Shown here in pieces: positions 30,581-40,990 of a DNA stretch of 64,000 nucleotides. The position numbers and the translations under genes were made by a program. The stretch lies in the NCBI GenBank assembly GCA_956465555.1, contig OY101118.1:2749751-2813750 (forward strand), read 5' to 3'. Positions within the stretch are counted from its first letter, which is position 1, and each line of letters opens with the position of its first letter. This DNA is from Nitzschia sp. pyKryTriq1 (Eukaryota; Bacillariophyta; Bacillariophyceae; Bacillariales; Bacillariaceae). A model generated the notes under the pieces. That model ran no database searches. It was not told where the DNA came from and was given only the letters and a program-made list of their open reading frames with translations.

Positions 30581-31692
30581 CTAACCTCGCACAGGAACTC
30601 CAGCATGGTTCTTCACGACATAGGCGCAGTTTTCGGAAACCTTATCCCAGTTGACGACATTCCACCAGTTCGACACGTATTCGGGCCTGCGGTTTTGGTA
30701 TTTCAAGTAGTACGCATGCTCCCACACATCCAGGCCCAAAATAGGGAAGGAAACTTCGTCCTTGATTCCCTTCATGAGCGGATTGTCTTGGTTAGCCGTA
30801 TTGATGATGTCCAACTTGTCTCCGGCCTGGTTGACAACCACCCAGACCCATCCTGATCCAAAGGTTGCTCCAGGAGCTGCCAAGGCCTCAAACTTCTCTT
30901 TCATCGCCTCCATGGATCCAAACGACTTATCAATCATACCCGCCAATTGAGCCGACGGTTTGGTAGCCTTGGCTTGATCAGGAGGAGCCATTTCATCCCA
31001 AAAGAAGGCATGATTGTAGTGGCCACCACCACTGTTGCGGTAGGCTGGGCCGGCCTCAAGCGCATCAGCCATGAGATCCAAAATTGGAACCTCGTCCTTA
31101 CCTTCGGTGGCCTTGTTGATATTGGCTACGTAGGTGGCGTGGTGCTTATCGTGGTGGATCTTCATGGTAGGAGCATCGATGTAGGGTTCCAAGGCTTCGA
31201 ATGGGTACGACAAGTCCGGAACCGAGTAGGCACCGGCAACACCAGGACCAGCAGCCATTACGGCAGCACCGGCAGCAAGTGTCTTTCCAAGGACATCACG
31301 GCGGCTGGCAGCGGCACCGGAATCTGCAAAATAGATAGTGAAGCGAACAAGAAGTTAGGCTACTGTGTGTTCAACGAAATAAGTTCTCATCAGCAAAATT
31401 CGGGTGCGCTCCAGTTAAATGGTCGCCTCAACTAGTAGGGGATGAAACGACATCTCGCAGGGTTACTACCATTGGCAACCTTTGTCCACGTTATCCAATG
31501 TCATAGTGTGCCCCATTGTGTGGAGCAGGTATCCGACGACGGTCGACCCGGGCGAAGACAAACCGCAACGACATGCACGTCCACTCCATTCGAAAGCGAC
31601 TGGAATTGGATCCGATCTTACATACCTGCCTTCATGTTCAAAGAGAACGCGGCAGCCGAGCTGATAAGGAAGGAGGCGACAACAATCTTCAT
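30581..31692 (-). CDS. Mn-type superoxide dismutase with plastid/thylakoid presequence
   Basis: Two exons, 31692-31626 and 31323-30581, with a 302 bp intron; 269 residues. It dismutates superoxide to oxygen and H2O2. Exon 1 encodes a signal peptide with the diatom plastid motif AAF (MKIVVASFLISSAAAFSLN). Exon 2 begins with SRRDVLGK (29-36), a twin arginine followed by the hydrophobic stretch TLAAGAAVMAAGPG and an AGA|YS site (54/55): a likely Tat signal for the thylakoid lumen. The catalytic domain keeps the metal ligands: His in HHDKHHATY, His in GGGHYNHAFFW, and Asp and His in LDVWEHAYYLKY. The GGGH and NQDNPL residues favour the Mn type over the Fe type. A plastid MnSOD has been described in the diatom Thalassiosira. 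A palindromic TGACGTCA lies 257 bp upstream. Confidence 0.92.
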
Positions 31693-32971
31693 GGTTATCG
31701 GTCGATAGTTGCTACTGGAGTGCTAATGTAAAAGTACAAGCAGTTGTGACCTGATGGATCGAGGGAAAGAGAGAAGAGAGGCTCTTGGTTGTTTCCAACA
31801 ACACAGCAGCGAGCACACAGATGATGAGATACAAACGCTAGCATGACATCCGATAGTGGAAAACCGATAGGACGGTTAGGTGCATGTGATGGCCGTAGAA
31901 ATCTACGTCGGTCTGGTAGAAGACAACAATAAAAGATCGCGAGGAGACTGACGTCACAACGAAAAAAAACTTATTTTGGGGAGCCATCTCGAACGGTAAA
32001 AAAAGGGGGACGACGAGGCAAGAGGACCGACACACGTGACACGACAGCACCCCTAACATATCCAATGGATCCAATAGGCAAATCCAATCTCTAAAATTAC
32101 TTAACGATTCTATGTCCTATGCGACTCCGGCACGCCCGCAACAAAATAAAACGTGATTCAAACGGGACACAAAGCAACACTAAGTGCACTTTTTCGCTGC
32201 TTTACCATACAGTAGTTAATAGTAGTACCAGTACACTGAGTACTGTAGCAGTTAGCAGGTAGCAGACAGTTGCTCAAGTACATTGAGCAGCATCGAAGAC
32301 GGCATATCGTTTAAAAGTAGCAGCATTAGTAGTAGTGGCAGCAGCAACAAGAATTGGGATTTACCACTGTTTAGTAGTAGTACTAGTGAAACACCATTCT
32401 TTCAATAGAGACCATCTATGGAAGTATGGTAGATCCCTTGTTCATACTAACGGGCTGGTAGAGGGATCTATCATTCTCATCCTTGTACCGATAGCTTCGT
32501 TTTCGTAGTATCTAGTTCTTGATGATTTTTTGTTGTTGGTTCACGACCACGCTCTTGCTTGCGGATTTCGATCGAACGATTGAAGACTCAATGGACTGCA
32601 TACCTTTATCATTGAGATGATTTGTGCATGGCCGGCCGGCTCGCACCACGCCAAAGTCCCGCGTGTTCGAGCACGGGGGTCGCTCTCATACCGGTAAAAG
32701 GTACAACACGTGCAGTTCGCGAAGGCCACCACATGGATTGAGGATTGAGGAACCACGATGGCCTCTCTCTACCGGTAGTAGTAGTAGAGAGGCGGAGGCC
32801 CTCTCCCCTCGGTGCTTCTCGCTTCTCTCTCTCTCGCCGGCGCAACAAGCTAAGAGAGTTTATTTTCATTTTCAATTAAAGCGACATAGAGAAGGAACTA
32901 CCGCCCTCTCGAGTCCATTGAATTGATTCACATTTCTGTTGTCTGCATACATCATATCATAGAGAAGTAAA
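31693..32971. other. Divergent intergenic region, SOD and UBC9
   Basis: About 1.3 kb without a supported gene. It holds the CRE-like palindrome at 31949-31956, GTAC units near 32225-32247 and 32276-32283, AGTAG-rich runs near 32310-32385, and ACCGGTA units near 32690 and 32769 upstream of UBC9. Confidence 0.5.
31949..31956. promoter_or_regulatory. CRE-like palindrome TGACGTCA upstream of SOD
   Basis: A perfect bZIP-type palindrome 257 bp upstream of the SOD start codon. TGACGT elements mediate CO2/light response in some diatom plastid-protein promoters; whether that holds here is inference. Confidence 0.4.
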
Positions 32972-33574
32972 ATGTCGGCTGGGATCGCAAGAGGCAGACT
33001 GAAGGAAGAGCGCAAGGCTTGGAGACGAGACCACCCGTACGGTTTCTACGCACGCCCAATCTCCAAAGGAGACGGGTCTTCGGATATTATGAGCTGGGAG
33101 GCAGGGGTCCCGGGCAAGGAAGGAACTGACTGGGAGGGTGGTGTGTACAAGGTTTCCATGGAGTTCAGCGAGGATTACCCTTCAAAGCCGCCCAAGTGTA
33201 AGTGATCGATAGGTGCCCTTCAAAACCCCAAAGGGGATCGGTGCACCACCACCACCCCTGGCCTGTTCAACTTGTTCTCACACAACGACCTGCTTCCATA
33301 TCCTTGAATATATGCAGGCAAGTTTGTCCCACCACTTTTCCACCCCAATGTGTATCCTTCTGGCACCATATGTTTGTCTATTTTGAACGAAGAGGAAGGA
33401 TGGCGTCCCGCCATTACGCTCAAGCAAGTTCTGATTGGTATTCAAGATTTGTTGAACGATCCCAACCCCAATAGTCCTGCCCAGTCGGAAGCCTTTCAAT
33501 TGTATATGCACGACAAGGCACGCTACAAACAGCGAATTCGACAAGAAGCCATGAAGAACACGCCTAGTGCGTAG
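32972..33574 (+). CDS. UBC9: SUMO-conjugating enzyme UBC9 (E2)
   Basis: Two exons, 32972-33197 and 33318-33574, with a 120 bp GT-AG intron; 160 residues, the normal length. It takes SUMO from the E1 and passes it to substrate lysines, mainly in the nucleus. The sequence aligns throughout with UBC9 as known from animals and yeast: [20 protein letters not shown] at the N-terminus (the basic surface that binds SUMO), [12 protein letters not shown], then [20 protein letters not shown] and the catalytic Cys94 in [26 protein letters not shown] follows and is diagnostic of UBC9 rather than a ubiquitin E2. The intron falls inside the codon of the Cys in PPKC. Confidence 0.97.
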
Positions 33575-33982
33575 TGGGAGTAGTTGACAGCAAAGAAAGT
33601 GCTGGTGGAATCGAATGGATGAGCTTATTGGGGACCGTCTACGGAGAAAAGAGAACGCAGGATACAACAAATCTTTTAATTAGTATATTGAAAGTAAGAA
33701 GAGACAGTGGATTTTGTTGTAACGAATTAACTTCTGCAAGCCTGTACTTGTATCGTACGGTTGCTGATCAAGATGATTCAAAGGATATACGTAGAAAATA
33801 ATAATAATATCATACCAGGGATTCTCGTCTTGGAACTCATCAGAATACGAAACTCCACTGTCTATAAACTTAAAACGTACCGTAGTATCAGACCTACAAG
33901 ACGAGGCCTCGCCGTCAAAGTGATTCCTGTTGTACGTGCGAGTACTTACGAGCATTATGGACGGTCCAAACTATTATTTTGT
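33575..33982. other. Convergent 3' intergenic region
   Basis: Between the ends of UBC9 (+) and succinyl-CoA ligase alpha (-). No gene is seen; a few isolated GTAC sites but no dense array. Confidence 0.5.
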
Positions 33983-35132
33983 TTACGCGGCATTAGGAAC
34001 TGGCAATCCCATGGCCTCCAACATGGTTGTTCCCAAACGAGCGGGAGATCTTGACACATGGACACCTGCTGCTTCCAGAGCCTTGAACTTGTCGTTCGCT
34101 CCTCCCTTGCCTCCAGCGACAATAGCTCCAGCATGACCCATACGACGACCGGGAGGGGCCGTGACACCGGCAATGAATCCGACCACAGGCTTGTTGGGGT
34201 CACCATATTCCTTCAACCATTCCGCAGCCTCCTCTTCCGCGCTTCCTCCAATTTCACCAATCATAATGATACCCTCTGTCTCGGGGTCGTTAGTAAAGCG
34301 TTCCAAGCAGTCAATGAAGTTGGTTCCATTGAAGGGGTCTCCTCCGATGCCGACGCAGGTGGATTGACCCAATCCAGCGACAGTTGTCTGATGGACAGCC
34401 TCATACGTCAAGGTTCCACTACGGGAAACAACTCCGATCTTGCCTGGCATGTGAATGTACCCCGGCATGATACCAATCTTGCACTCGCCCGGCTTGATGA
34501 TTCCAGGACAGTTGGGACCGATGAGTCGTGTGGCCGTCTGTTGTCTGAGAGCATGCTTGACACGAGCCATATCTTGCTGAGGGACACCTTCCGTGATAGC
34601 GACAACCAAGGGGATTTCCGCTTCAATGGCATCCATAATGGCTTGCGCGCAGTACGGCGGAGGAACGTAGATCACCGAGGCATCGGGCTGAACTGCGTCC
34701 TTGGCTTCTTGGACCGTGTTGAAGACTGGCAAGCCCAAGTGTTCTTGACCTCCCTTGTTGGGGGTCACACCTCCTACCATGTTTGTTCCATAATCAATGG
34801 CTTGTTGGGAGTGGAATGTTCCCTAAAACAAAAACAAAAACGGCGAAAAATCGTAAGTACATACAAGCACCTGAAGCTGCCACGGGACACAGCTTGCTAT
34901 CGAAAGGCTTGTGCACCACCAGGTATTGCCACTCCTCCAACCATACACCACAGTAAAATCAAATCAAATCAAATCAAATCAAATCAAGCCATCCATCACC
35001 CACCTGCTTTCCAGTAAATCCTTGGCAGATGACTTTGGTATTCTTATCCACCCAAACCTTGGCGGTGGACGACATTTGTCGGGCACCTGGGCGACTCAAT
35101 GTAGCAGCAACTTTGGCGATAGAAGTATTCAT
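33983..35132 (-). CDS. Succinyl-CoA ligase (ADP/GDP-forming) alpha subunit, mitochondrial
   Basis: Two exons, 35132-35004 and 34822-33983, with a 181 bp intron; 322 residues. The alpha subunit binds CoA and carries the phosphohistidine in the TCA-cycle step succinyl-CoA to succinate. The N-terminus ([20 protein letters not shown]) is a typical mitochondrial presequence. The core begins [18 protein letters not shown] and continues [19 protein letters not shown] across the splice. The CoA-binding region, [40 protein letters not shown] and the active His273 in [12 protein letters not shown] are present. The intron contains an (AAATC)n run. The partner beta subunit is not in this window. Confidence 0.96.
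34956..34985. repeat. (AAATC)n microsatellite in the succinyl-CoA ligase intron
   Basis: About six AAATC pentamers in a row, within the intron between 35004 and 34822. Confidence 0.85.
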
Positions 35133-35734
35133 GGTGATGATTGAGTTGTACAACGGAACGGCAGAAAGTGTATTGTCTTGTCGTCTACGACAATGTTGCT
35201 GTGATGTGATTGTGATGGTCGCTTGACCGGTTGACGGCCGAAAGCGTTCCTCGCTTCTCGTCGTTGCCCCTTCTTGTTCTTCGCGCTCGCCGACACAGAG
35301 CAGAGCGGGAGCGAAGGATCCTCGTGTAGATCCATCTCATAAATCAAGTCATAATAACGTGTCGCGTCATGTCGACAGCTGCCGGCGTTTGTCGTCGTTC
35401 TTTTCTTCGCCTTTTCCATCCTGGTAGGACTGCTACGTTGAACGGCCGTAGACGGAATCTTCCGCACCCGTACGAAATACAGACTGGATATGACTACACC
35501 GAATTAATTATTTCTTCTCTACTACAGGTATGATACCAGTACGAGTCGCTCTCTCTCTAGACTACAGTATTACTAGAGCTAGAGTAGAAGAGATTAGCTA
35601 AATAGTGCGAGAAGAAAATAAAAGACGCCGCAGAAAGAGAAATAAATAATGAGACAGGACTCTGTTGTATGTTCTAGTGATACTCTGCTCTAGAGAACTA
35701 CAGTCTATTTGGCCGAGGATACTGATATGTGTAT
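35133..35734. other. Intergenic region
   Basis: Upstream of succinyl-CoA ligase alpha, downstream of the third PP2C. No gene is seen. It contains a CTCTCTCTCTAGAC/CTAGAGCTAGAG palindromic stretch around 35548-35586. Confidence 0.5.
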
Positions 35735-37081
35735 CTATTGCTTGGATTGACCACCAGAGGGTATCCTTATCTGTGATACCGCAATAGCAATATCATCGCG
35801 ATACCTTCCTTGCTTGGATTGTTCCCAACGCTGCGCCGCGATGTAAATCAACTGTTCGAGTGTGGTCAGCAAATGTGGGCCATCCTTGGCGTACAAACTC
35901 AAGGCTACCGCATGACCTATCGCTTCTGGACTAATAAAATCCATCATTCCGTCCGTTGCGGATACTGCAAAAATGTGAATATCGTCGTCACCGGCTGATG
36001 TGGCATTCCTGGGCGCGTCCGCCGGACGCAGCTGCGATTCTACCAATTCGGGAATATCCACCACGTGAACGATCGGATCAGGTATGACGCCCAACTTGCC
36101 AACCTCCCAGTCTCCAATGCTACGACTCATAGCGAGCCCACTCTGCATCCCAGTTACTGGATCAGTATACAGGACCCGAGACGTTCCTCTAAGAGGAAGG
36201 TACACCTGTCCGCCCCTACTTTCGACGCGTTCCCGTTCGTCCTCTAGATCGGGTTTGTCTTCTCGCGTGACATAGATTATTTCCACCGTGGCAGTCTTTC
36301 CTCGGTATACCACTAGAAAAGATCGACTATCGCCTGCGTTGGCAAAGTAGACTTTGGGACCGTGTTGAAGTACAACAGAGGCAGTGCAGCCTCCCGACTC
36401 TTCAGCAGGCGCAGTCTCATCCAGCTCGATAAAGGTTTCAGTCAAGGCCTGTGAAATTTCTTCGACCGTTCCTTGCAGGCCCTTCAGCTTGCTCGCCAAT
36501 AGCTTGGGAAGTTCACTAACCACATATTGGGACACCACTTCTCCTAAGTTGGCGTGTCCATCAAAGACGCCAATTAGCCGACTTTCGTTGGGATAGGATT
36601 CTTCTCGTTTTCCCCAACTAGTTAACCGCCGCTTTCGTTTGGGAGGTTCGATGTCGATAGTATATGGCACCAAACAAAGCGCTCGATCTTGATTGATTTG
36701 CGACTCCAGCGGTCCGCCTTTGTACCCAATAAGTGTCAATGATCCCGCATCCTTTCTCCCTGACGCATCCAATACTTTAAGACTATCCTCTGCTTTGGAT
36801 CCGGTTGCTTTGTCTTCCACAACATCCTCTCGCTTCATAGTCCTCATTTCTGTCAGAGCAGCCTTGACGTGTTGGTCGTAATAAATATCCTGAGGCAAAT
36901 AGGGACAACCATAGGAATGACATTCGCGCTGCTTGGATACTTGATAGCTTTTCGTTTTGGCGGCCGATTCCATCAAGGTCGAGGCGGGACGAACCGACAC
37001 AATGGTGGCACCCACAGCGAATGCCATGGGTGCTGCGGCACGAGGGTACCTTCCCAAGGTTTGTTGGGCGGCTCTCCACAT
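35735..37081 (-). CDS. PP2C-family phosphatase, probably organellar
   Basis: 448 residues, single exon, ATG at 37081. Metal-binding motifs: INQDRA near 130, FDGHANLGE near 172 (the usual DGHG is DGHA here), GGCTASVVLQHGPKVYFANA with GDSRS, AMSRSIGDWE, ATDGMMD near 376 and YRDDIA near 428. The N-terminus (MWRAAQQTLGRYPRAAAPMA) is basic and Ala-rich without acidic residues, like a mitochondrial presequence, unlike the two PP2Cs at 22-25 kb. It shares with the PP2C at 22180 the CxxYGCPxxPxD motif after the presequence and LTLxGYKGGPLxxQINQD, so the two are paralogues. A short insertion rich in basic residues (PPKRKRRLTSWGKREE) precedes FDGHA. Confidence 0.9.
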   Translation of the reverse strand: MWRAAQQTLGRYPRAAAPMAFAVGATIVSVRPASTLMESAAKTKSYQVSKQRECHSYGCPYLPQDIYYDQHVKAALTEMRTMKREDVVEDKATGSKAEDSLKVLDASGRKDAGSLTLIGYKGGPLESQINQDRALCLVPYTIDIEPPKRKRRLTSWGKREESYPNESRLIGVFDGHANLGEVVSQYVVSELPKLLASKLKGLQGTVEEISQALTETFIELDETAPAEESGGCTASVVLQHGPKVYFANAGDSRSFLVVYRGKTATVEIIYVTREDKPDLEDERERVESRGGQVYLPLRGTSRVLYTDPVTGMQSGLAMSRSIGDWEVGKLGVIPDPIVHVVDIPELVESQLRPADAPRNATSAGDDDIHIFAVSATDGMMDFISPEAIGHAVALSLYAKDGPHLLTTLEQLIYIAAQRWEQSKQGRYRDDIAIAVSQIRIPSGGQSKQ

Positions 37082-37339
37082 TTTGTATTTCCCTTCTCGA
37101 TACTAACTTGATTGACCGACTGACTGTACGGCGGATTTTGGTCCGAGTTAAAAGGGAGGAGGTTCGTGGCCCGTAAAAGAGAGGAAACTTGTCTAATTCT
37201 CACTTTCCTCACCTATCTGACAATAGATATCGACTTTCGGTCAATTTCAACTTATGTTGTTGGAACTACTGGTTATGATGGCGGTGATGATGATGATGAT
37301 GGACTCCTCAAGGTGAGCCTACCTGTAAGAGAACGGTGA

Positions 37340-37425
37340 ACGGTACCAGTACCGGTACGGTACATGCCCTGATTTCTTTTTTACAGTCTACAAGTGTACT
37401 GGTAACAGCGTACCGGTACCGAGGC
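37340..37425. repeat. GTAC/GGTACC palindrome array
   Basis: GGTACCAGTACCGGTACGG and, about 50 bp on, GTACTGGTAACAGCGTACCGGTACC. It is about 260-340 bp upstream of the PP2C start at 37081. Confidence 0.65.
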
Positions 37426-38356
37426 GGAGTACGGCGTCGTTATTGCGCGCTTTTGAGGGAGATCATCATCTTCTGTTCTTTTTCTTCGCGGCATCTTTAC
37501 AGTGTTTGAAGGGAGACAGACAGACGGCCAGATAGTCTGTCCTCCGACAGGTCACAGGATCCCAAACTCACAAACCCCTGTCGACCACCGCATGATCATG
37601 ATACAAGAGCTTGAAGCGACTGTGCCGACCTATCGACTAGGTTACTGAGGTAATCTCCTCTGGATCCGTCATGGTGGATTGTTGTATGATGTCAAAACAC
37701 AGGTGCTGTCATGGCATCGATCATCCCTGCTGATTGGAACATACTGGATCGAAGGTGACTATGGCTTTCGCTTGGACTCAGCACGAGGATACCTCTTCTT
37801 TCATTGAACTTTGATGTCCATAGGTCAGGTCTTAGGCCCATTCTGGCATTGACGTGGAAGTCTTGATGATGCTACCCATGGCTGTAGGTCGTCAAGAGGC
37901 TGCAGTCTAGTCTAGTGGTTGTTACTAGTACTTCTCCTCTAGGGAAAAGATTCTTTGTTCTCATATGGTTGAAAGTGGAAGAGTTCAAAATCAAAGTGTT
38001 CCCACCCTCCAATCCCCATGCTGGCTATCCCTGACACAGACCAGATTATCCTTGCTTTTTGGCCAAGTGGTTTTCTAGATTATGTCCTAGTAATTGCATT
38101 TTAGATATCTTTTATCAGCAGTTTGAGACTAGGGGGGTGTCTACAATCATCAAATATGAATTGGTGGACGAAGAGCCTCCGACACTTTGAGAGAGCAAAT
38201 ATCTGTGATGGAGCACCTTTGTCCTAATCAGTCGAGTATGATTCTTTGTTGAACCCAGAGATGCAAACGCACAAGAGCCTGTCGCTTGCGATTGTCGCGA
38301 AAAGTGAGGAAGACCATCAACGACGCACCATAGAACCAACACCACGTACTATCGAT

Positions 38357-38418
38357 CGCTACCGGTACTTGTATCTTGTACTCACGAGTAGTATCAGTAC
38401 GAGTACTGTGCTGGTACC
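38357..38418. repeat. GTAC/GGTACC palindrome array
   Basis: ACCGGTACTTGTATCTTGTAC, AGTATCAGTACGAGTACTG and GGTACC in about 60 bp, some 340 bp upstream of the nitrite reductase start. Confidence 0.65.
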
Positions 38419-38758
38419 GACCGCCCGGCAGAAGCCCGAAATTGAAGGGAGTCTCATTTCTCGACGTCATCATAATAATTATAGGTCATTCCATTACTTC
38501 CGGCAATTTCCCTGCTTCCAACCCTTCCCATCCAAATCTGAATGACGTGGTCAGAAGAATTAGGAGCTTTGGTATGTACCGGTAAATTATTTTACATACT
38601 AGCTTTTGTACAGATGACAACGTTTCGTCACAAGGGCATCTTCCTATACTAGTACCGACCTTTTTGTCGATGACGACGGAACATCCTTCCATCATAAAAT
38701 CTATCACAACACTGATCTTACAAACTCTTCCAGAAGTTATTGACACAGACTGTTGACC

Positions 38759-40686
38759 ATGAAGCTTTCAATTCTTGTTGCGTTGGTGTCATCAACCGCG
38801 GCTTTCGTGCCATCCAAATTGCAGGGCAGTCGACCATCATTTGTTCCTCGTCATGTCAGCACTAGCAGCGAAGCGACTGTTAAGCCGACTGGCACATCTT
38901 TCCTTCCCGAAGAAACGCTGGAACGTGCCAAGGCTGGAAGTCCTATCGAAAAAACCAAGTTGGAGAAGGATCCAACTGCAGCATGGGTGGACGTTTATGA
39001 ATACGCCAGGAAAATTCGGGAGGGGGAAATGACATGGGAAGAAGTCGACAAGGCTGATCTAGACACGGTAAGGAGTGGATAGAGAACAATGACCACAAGA
39101 GGAGCGAAGAAAATTCACTAATTTTGTCCGTCTGACAATCCATGCAGCGTCTGAAATATGTTGGTATGCTTCACCGTGGAAAGCGCACGCCTGGGCAATT
39201 CATGATGCGTCTGAAGGTGCCAAATGGCATCGTCAATTCCGACCAGATGCGCTTTTATGCCGACTCGGTGGAAAAGTACGGTGAGGGAGGTGTCGTTGAC
39301 ATCACTACCCGCCAAAATATCCAGCTTCGTGGTGTCAAAATCGAAGATGCCTCCGCTATCATCGATGGCCTTCATGCACGAAATCAAACGTCGTTCCAGT
39401 CTGCCTTGGACAGCGTCAGAAATATGGTCGGCCACCCTTTGGCCGGTATTGACGACCAAGAGCTCGTGGATACCCGAGAAATTGCCAATGCTTTGAATGA
39501 TTTGGTCAGTTTGGACCCCGTCACTCAGACCCGAGGAAACCCCCAATGGGGAAACTTGCCTCGCAAGTTCAATATTGCTATCAGTGGATCTCGCGATGAT
39601 TATGCCCACACCCATATCAATGACATCGGTTTCCAGCCGGTTGCACATGCTGAAACCGGAGAAATGGGATTTAACGTTGTGCTTGGCGGATACATGTCGA
39701 TCAAGCGGGTAGCTGAGTCGGTTGATTCTGGTATGTGGGTCCCTGCTGACAGGGAATCTGTGGTTACATTTTGTGAGGCTATCCTTCGCATTTTTAGAGA
39801 TGAAGGCGAACGCAAGGACCGCCAGAAGGCACGCTTGATGTGGCTAGTAGAAAAATACGGAGTCGAAGACTTCAAGAAAGCCGTGACGAAAGAAGTAGAA
39901 AGCTACAATCGAGGGGTGAAGATTTTCGATCAACAACCGCGAGCAACTGAACCATTTGTTCGTCGTGAACTCATGGGTGTTCACCCGCAGAAGCAGGAGG
40001 GGAAGATGCGAGTCGGTATTTTGGTCCCCTCTGGACGTCTCAGTCCGTCCGAATTACGGGAGCTTGCTGAGATGTCAGATAAATACAGCGAAGGAGAAAT
40101 CCGCCTTACTGTTGAGCAAAACGTAATTTTCCCGAATGTTGATGAAGCCAAAGTCGATTCATTCTTGAAGGAGCCCGCTCTGGGCGAGAACAAGCGCCTA
40201 AAGGCCAACCCGGGACTCATTGAAGGAAATGTCGTCAGCTGTACAGGGGCTCAGTTCTGCCCGTTGGCTCTTGTCGAAACTAAGGCGAATGCCGAAGCCA
40301 TGGCAAAAAAGCTTGAGTCCATGGTCACCGTTGACCGACCGATTCGTATCCACTGGACAGGATGGTAAGTTAAGACATGGTGGCGTGTTTTTCAACGACT
40401 TGTTCGACGTGTTCCTAGCTCAAATTTGATTTTCTTCTACAGCCCTAACAGTTGTGGACAAGTCCAAGCTGCAGACATTGGTATCATGGGTGCTCCAGCA
40501 AAGAAGGAAATCGATGGCAAAAATATGGCTGTACCCGGGTGTAAAATCTTCGTTGGGGGAAAGATCGGGGAAGACGGTCATCTTTCACTGGAACCTGTGA
40601 AAACGGGTATCCCCTTGGAAGAAGAAGACTTGATCCCAGTTCTTATTGACATTCTTAAGTCAGAATTCGGAGCCGTGGAGAAGTAA
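38759..40686 (+). CDS. NiR: Ferredoxin-nitrite reductase, plastid
   Basis: Three exons, 38759-39067, 39148-40364 and 40443-40686, with 80 and 78 bp introns; 589 residues. It reduces nitrite to ammonium in the plastid with electrons from ferredoxin, using siroheme and a [4Fe-4S] cluster. The N-terminus (MKLSILVALVSSTAAFVPSK) is a diatom plastid signal with the AAF cleavage motif. The cluster/siroheme cysteines are Cys468 and Cys474 in CTGAQFC and Cys509 and Cys513 in CPNSC; the last intron splits the Cys509 codon. The repeats typical of the family are visible: RLKVPNGIVNSDQMRF with DITTRQNIQLRG, and later VGILVPSGRLSP with IRLTVEQNVIFPNV. HWTGCPNSCGQVQAADIG identifies nitrite rather than sulfite reductase. 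Confidence 0.95.
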
Positions 40687-40990
40687 GTCCCGCGACAACG
40701 TCAATGATAGTGCGGAATGTCTCCACCCGCAGCATATCCTCAACCTTCCAAACGCCTACAACCCGAAAGATCGAAGCGAGGAGGATTCCGAAATTTCATC
40801 CAGAGAAAGATCTTGAGGCGAAAGGATTAGGGCTTGTAGATATACCTGTCAGCAAACAATAGTTTTGAACGATGCATTTATTATCAACTGGCATCTAGAC
40901 TGCTGGCGATCTTGAAGTGTTACATCTAATTAGAATAGGGTCTTTGCATCGGCGCCGCTCAAGCGACTAGGCAGTCCATTTGCTGAACTT
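40687..40990. other. Convergent 3' intergenic region
   Basis: 304 bp between nitrite reductase (+) and the HECT ligase (-). No gene and no GTAC array seen. Confidence 0.5.

Larger units (their letters stand above)
37082..38758. other. Long divergent intergenic region, PP2C and nitrite reductase
   Basis: About 1.7 kb with no supported gene. It contains a (GAT)n run near 37282-37299, GTAC arrays near 37340-37425 (upstream of the PP2C) and 38357-38418 (upstream of nitrite reductase), and TGACGT half-sites at 38463-38470 and 38543-38548 in front of nitrite reductase. Confidence 0.5.

Noticed and set aside
30540-30610. tRNA-like B-box GGTTCGAATC near 30569
   Set aside because: There is no matching A-box and no cloverleaf stems. 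It lies at the 3' end of the SOD gene.
34058-35017. 319-codon open frame on the + strand
   Set aside because: It is antisense to succinyl-CoA ligase alpha and crosses its intron and the AAATC repeat.
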